DNA of 10,348 nt, taken from positions 28,208 to 38,555 of the forward strand of contig QAXH01004556.1 in assembly GCA_004335635.1 (NCBI GenBank). Reading direction: 5' to 3'. The translations under genes were made by a program, and so were the position numbers. Positions 7,675 through 10,348 of the stretch are shown here, in pieces. The stretch comes from Chloromonas sp. AAM2. Taxonomy: Eukaryota > Chlorophyta > Chlorophyceae > Chlamydomonadales > Chlamydomonadaceae. The notes under the pieces are model-generated. The model was not told the DNA's origin, searched no databases, and saw only the letters and a program-made list of their open reading frames with translations. Position 1 is the stretch's first letter. Every line of letters starts with the position of its first letter.

Positions 7675-9938
7675 GTGAGAGACGGGGCAATGGCGTTAGA
7701 GGGTGGGGCACATGCCTGTGCATCAAATTCATGTGCCAGGCAACCAGAAGGTGCAGCAGAAGGCAGACGGGCTGTTGGTAATACAGCCATTGGAGAAAAG
7801 CTAGCTCAGGCAAGGAGTTCAAAACCCGAAGGCAGAGTAACATGGCGAATGGGTGTGGCAGGCTTGCTACTCGATTGGGGCAGGGGCGTGGTCACAGAAC
7901 AGGGGCTGCCAAAGGCAGTGCCGGAAGACGTTTCAGGCACACAGAGGCACTGCAGGAGGGGAGGAGGGGCCAGGCACACAGAGGCACTGCAGGAGGGGAG
8001 GAGGGGCCAGGCACACAGAGGCACTGCAGGAGGGGAGGAGGGGCCAGGCACACAGAGGCACTGCAGGAGGGGAGGAGGGGCCAGGCACACAGAGGCACTG
8101 CAGGAGGGGAGGAGGGGCCAGGCACACAGAGGCACTGCAGGAGGGGAGGAGGGGCCAGGCACACAGAGGCACTGCAGAAGGGGAGGAGGGGCCAGGCACA
8201 CAGAGGCACTGCAGGGGGGAAGGAGGGGCCAGGCACACAGAGGCACTGCAGGAGGGGAGGAGGCAGAAAACAGTGCCACTGACACCACACCCATTGGGCC
8301 AGGAGGCGCGATGCGTGCCCAGATAATCCGTGTCGTGTTTGCAGTCCACAAACCTGTGTCGCCTACTACCCTTCCTTCCTCCCTTGCCCCGAGTGAAGGC
8401 CATGTAAACAACAACAACAACAACAAAGCCGTGTCCCACTGCCCCGTGTAACGCACACATGATGATTATCACAAATCCCCCATTTCCCGCACAGGCCGCG
8501 AGCTGTGACTCCGTGTGGCGTTCCCTGTTCGCCTCCCGCTGGGGCTCCGTCACCTTCCCCACCAACCCGGGCCCCGTGTCACCGGCAGCCTCGGCCGCAG
8601 CGGCACTGCGCAGGAGACTAAACCCTACGCCACTCAACCTGGTAACGGGAGCAGCACCAACCGCTGCAACTGCCACAGCAACCGCCACAACTGTCGCAAC
8701 CACCACCACCGCCCACACAGCAGCCGCCACCATCACCACACAACCCAGCAGCCCGCACGCCACACCGACCGCTCTCGACACTCCCCCACATCCTGTGATG
8801 CACCAACCAACCCCGCACCCCACACCACCCCAATCCTCGGTTTTCAGCACCGGTACACTCAGCCTTCCTCCCACCACCAGCCCCACCAGTGCATTGCATC
8901 CCCATACGTTACCACTCAACCCTGACGCCAATTCAACCCTACCGCCACCCACGGCAGCAGCGGTGGCACATCGACATTCAAATGGCACAAACAGTTCCGT
9001 CAACCATGCAGCCACCGAACAAGGTGGTGTGTCACAACCGCTGGCATCAGCAGCACATGCACCCAGGCCTGGGCAGGAGAGTGGCGCGTCAGCAGTGACT
9101 GGCAGTTGCAGTGGCGGCATGTCGACGCATGGGTCTGTGGGCAAAGGCGGCTCCTGGCAGGACCGGTACCGCATGCAGGTGCGGCACGAGCATGGACTGC
9201 CAAGGAGGGAGAGCCACTCTGGCGTTGTGTTGTGTTGCCGGCAAGGCTGTGCTCCCCACCAGGGTGGAAATATGTTTGCGGGGTGATGGGCGAAGGGGGA
9301 GGAAGGGAAGGGGTGCGTCGGGCATGCGTGCCGTATGCCGGGCTGTTCGTATGCAGGCAGAGGGAGCAGTGCTCATGCTTTGTTAGGCTGTTGCCCTTCT
9401 GGGTTTGGCATGTGTGTTTTGGCTCGTTTTCCTGTCCTAGCCTGCTGTTACTTGCAAGCTTTGAGGTGGCAGGCGTAAAATCAATCTACGTCTACACCTC
9501 AGCACAACACTAGCCATGTCAGAATCAGATCAATCCAATTGTACCGTTGTTGCCTTCAAGCGTTGAGGTGGCAGGTGGGCTCAGCCTGTGGGCTTCCAAA
9601 AGAGAGCGATTTGGTCTGAAAGCTTAGTGCAATGCTCAGTCAAGAGAAATCGCCCTGTTCATCCGGCACATGTGCGCTGTATTCGCTGCCTTGTCCTCGC
9701 CTTGACCTGCCAACTTTTCCCTTTCTGATAGTATTGCGTGCGGGGCCTGCCTGCTATCAAGTCAATTGTCTAAACTGGGACGTCACGGCATGAACGCACA
9801 TCCGCTAAATCCTGCGCCTCTTTCCCCGCAGGCGTGTTATGAGTCGAGCCGCAGCTGTCCGTGCTGCGGTGCATGGGACAGCAAGGTGGTGCCGCTGGTG
9901 TACGGTTTCCCCTCGCCGCCCCTGCTGGAGGGGATGAG
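6937..9938 (+). CDS. F-box protein with zinc-ribbon-like C-terminal module (3' truncated by the window)
   Basis: Exons 6937-7674, 8495-9178 and 9832-9938 join in phase 0, 0 and then exit in phase 2 (donor ATGAG|GTGAGG), giving 509 residues plus two bases. F-box proteins recruit substrates to SCF ubiquitin ligases through Skp1. Residues 1-211 are low complexity (Pro/Ala/Ser/Gly/Asn). The F-box spans about 212-263 (LEGLPAGVLEVVVGWLGD, then VAALARTCTTLRK, joined to AASCDSVWRSLFASRWG). A long Thr/Pro/His-rich linker (about 264-460) precedes SWQDRYRM (466-473), as is common shortly after an F-box. A CPCCG motif (483-487) and VPLVYGFPSPPLLEGM (494-509) follow. The ATG at 6937 is the first after an in-frame TGA (6913); the next is at 6985. 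The protein continues beyond the window. Confidence 0.8.
7938..8263. repeat. G-rich 37-bp minisatellite, 8.8 copies, in F-box intron 1
   Basis: Units start at 7938, 7975, 8012, 8049, 8086, 8123, 8160, 8197 and 8234. Each begins CACACAGAGGCACTGCAGG and ends GGGGAGGAGGGGCCAGG. Copies 1-6 are identical to the eye, copies 7 and 8 carry substitutions, and copy 9 is truncated. High identity implies recent expansion. The unit has no stop codon in any of the six frames. Confidence 0.97.
8447..8451 (+). terminator. TGTAA motif overlapping an in-frame stop inside intron 1
   Basis: TGTAA, the chlorophyte-type poly(A) signal, contains the TAA that ends the intron-retained reading frame. Another TGTAA lies at 8403-8407. 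They could support premature polyadenylation within intron 1. Motif evidence only. Confidence 0.3.
8495..9178 (+). CDS. F-box gene exon 2
   Basis: The acceptor is CCCGCACAG. It encodes AASCDSVWRSLFASRWGSV (the end of the F-box), about 200 residues rich in Thr, Ala, Pro, His and Ser, then GGSWQDRYRMQ. The donor is ATGCAG|GTGCGG in phase 0. The 684-nt frame without a stop supports coding status, although its central part is not conserved in type. Confidence 0.75.
9179..9831 (+). other. F-box intron 2 (653 nt)
   Basis: GTGCGG...TTTCCCCGCAG. It contains a diverged direct repeat with core TTGAGGTGGCAGG near 9460 and 9563. There is no convincing coding content; open frames across 9106-9513 lack features. 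Confidence 0.65.
9832..9938 (+). CDS. F-box gene exon 3, start of the CPxCG/VYGxPSP module
   Basis: 107 nt between a strong acceptor and ATGAG|GTGAGG. It encodes ACYESSRSCPCCGAWDSK and VVPLVYGFPSPPLLEGM. From memory, CPxCG followed by a VYGxPSPxL segment is typical of small bacterial zinc-ribbon proteins in which a GGC and a second CxxC follow; that part should lie in the next exon, outside the window. Confidence 0.75.
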
Positions 9939-10348
9939 GTGAGGGCGCGCGGCCAGGAGGCCCCAAGGGGCGAATAGGGTCCAGCTTGGGGCAGGCTTGC
10001 AAGGGGGAACCATGGGACATGGCAGAGGTTGGTTGCAGATGTTGGCTGCACCTCATGGGGCACATCTAGGCACATTCAGGGGAGGCATGCAATTAGTGGT
10101 GCTGGGCAGTGAAGCATGCACAAAGGTGTAATGTGCATGGCAGGTAGGGAGGGGAGTCACAGGGCGTCACTTTAGTTTCAGACCAGCTGGAGCGGTCTCC
10201 GTCGCCGCCACACTCACATGCTACGCCACAGCCATCACTACCATCATTCTTGCCGCCATTACTCGCACCTCTATCGCATCACGGCCACCCGTGTGTCACT
10301 CACATGCACCTCCACCCCTGGCGTCACGGCCACCCGTGTGTCACTCAC
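9939..10348 (+). other. F-box intron 3 (partial), no other gene seen
   Basis: It starts GTGAGGGCGCG. A TGTAA occurs at 10127-10131. The right edge has a short repeat. I found no acceptor followed by recognisable coding sequence before the window ends. Confidence 0.5.
10279..10348. repeat. 45-bp tandem repeat cut by the window edge
   Basis: TCACGGCCACCCGTGTGTCA begins at 10279 and again at 10324, 45 bp apart, and runs to the last base. At least 1.5 copies are visible; it probably continues. Confidence 0.85.

Larger units (their letters stand above)
7675..8494 (+). other. F-box intron 1 (820 nt), stop-free in the coding frame to 8448
   Basis: GTGAGA...TTTCCCGCACAG. Removing it restores a contiguous F-box (CTTLRK to AASCDSVWRSLF). 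The coding frame runs through the intron from 7675 to a TAA at 8449-8451. It holds the G-rich 37-bp array and an (AAC)n run near 8406-8426. Confidence 0.78.

Noticed and set aside
7806..9174. Long minus-strand open frames over the F-box locus (up to 413 codons).
   Set aside because: They are shadows created by the stop-free 37-bp repeat and by GC-rich coding sequence on the other strand. Their content is a repeated CLCVPGPSSPP pattern.

Overview
This is nuclear eukaryotic DNA, most likely from a green alga of the Chlamydomonadales (volvocine/Chlamydomonas-like). The sequence is fairly GC-rich. Genes are cut into short exons by GT-AG introns with strong GTGAGT-type donors, TGTAA motifs of the chlorophyte poly(A) type are present, and introns are full of CA repeats, minisatellites and low-complexity tracts. 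The order-level call is inference from style, not from a marker gene. I see no rRNA, tRNA, CRISPR array, prokaryotic operon or intact transposon.

Minus strand, about 5672 down to 1256: I assembled by eye a nine-exon gene for a Nudix hydrolase of the NUDT14 (UDP-sugar diphosphatase) type. Every exon junction is phase-compatible. The summed coding length from the ATG at 5640 is 729 nt (242 aa), close to the 222 aa of human NUDT14. The protein carries the QFRP strand, an ELCAGLVD-type entry into the Nudix box, the helix AREEIMEEVGY, and the downstream GGGLIADGECIEV motif. The Nudix box is split between three exons, one of them only 28 nt. The 3' UTR probably runs to a TGTAA signal at 187-183 and would contain a 37-bp minisatellite (861-1075). 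The introns carry a 54-bp duplication that copies a splice donor, a CA repeat, a 27-bp triplication, a phased GATACGTATC cluster and a polypurine tract.

Between the genes, 5673-6300 is probably a divergent promoter region. From about 6301 to 6783 on the plus strand there are two convincing exons and a probable third that I cannot name. They are either a small gene or the 5' part of the next one.

Plus strand, 6937 to beyond the window end: a gene for an F-box protein. The F-box is split by an 820-nt intron that contains nearly nine copies of a G-rich 37-bp repeat, open in every reading frame. A long low-complexity exon follows, then an exon that starts a CPxCG...VYGxPSPxL zinc-ribbon-like module. 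The gene continues past the right edge. No functional link between the Nudix and F-box genes is evident.

The most notable observations are the duplicated splice donor in the Nudix gene, the stop-free minisatellite intron in the F-box gene with a stop codon embedded in a TGTAA signal, the F-box/zinc-ribbon fusion, and two sequence-unrelated minisatellites that share an exact 37-bp period.
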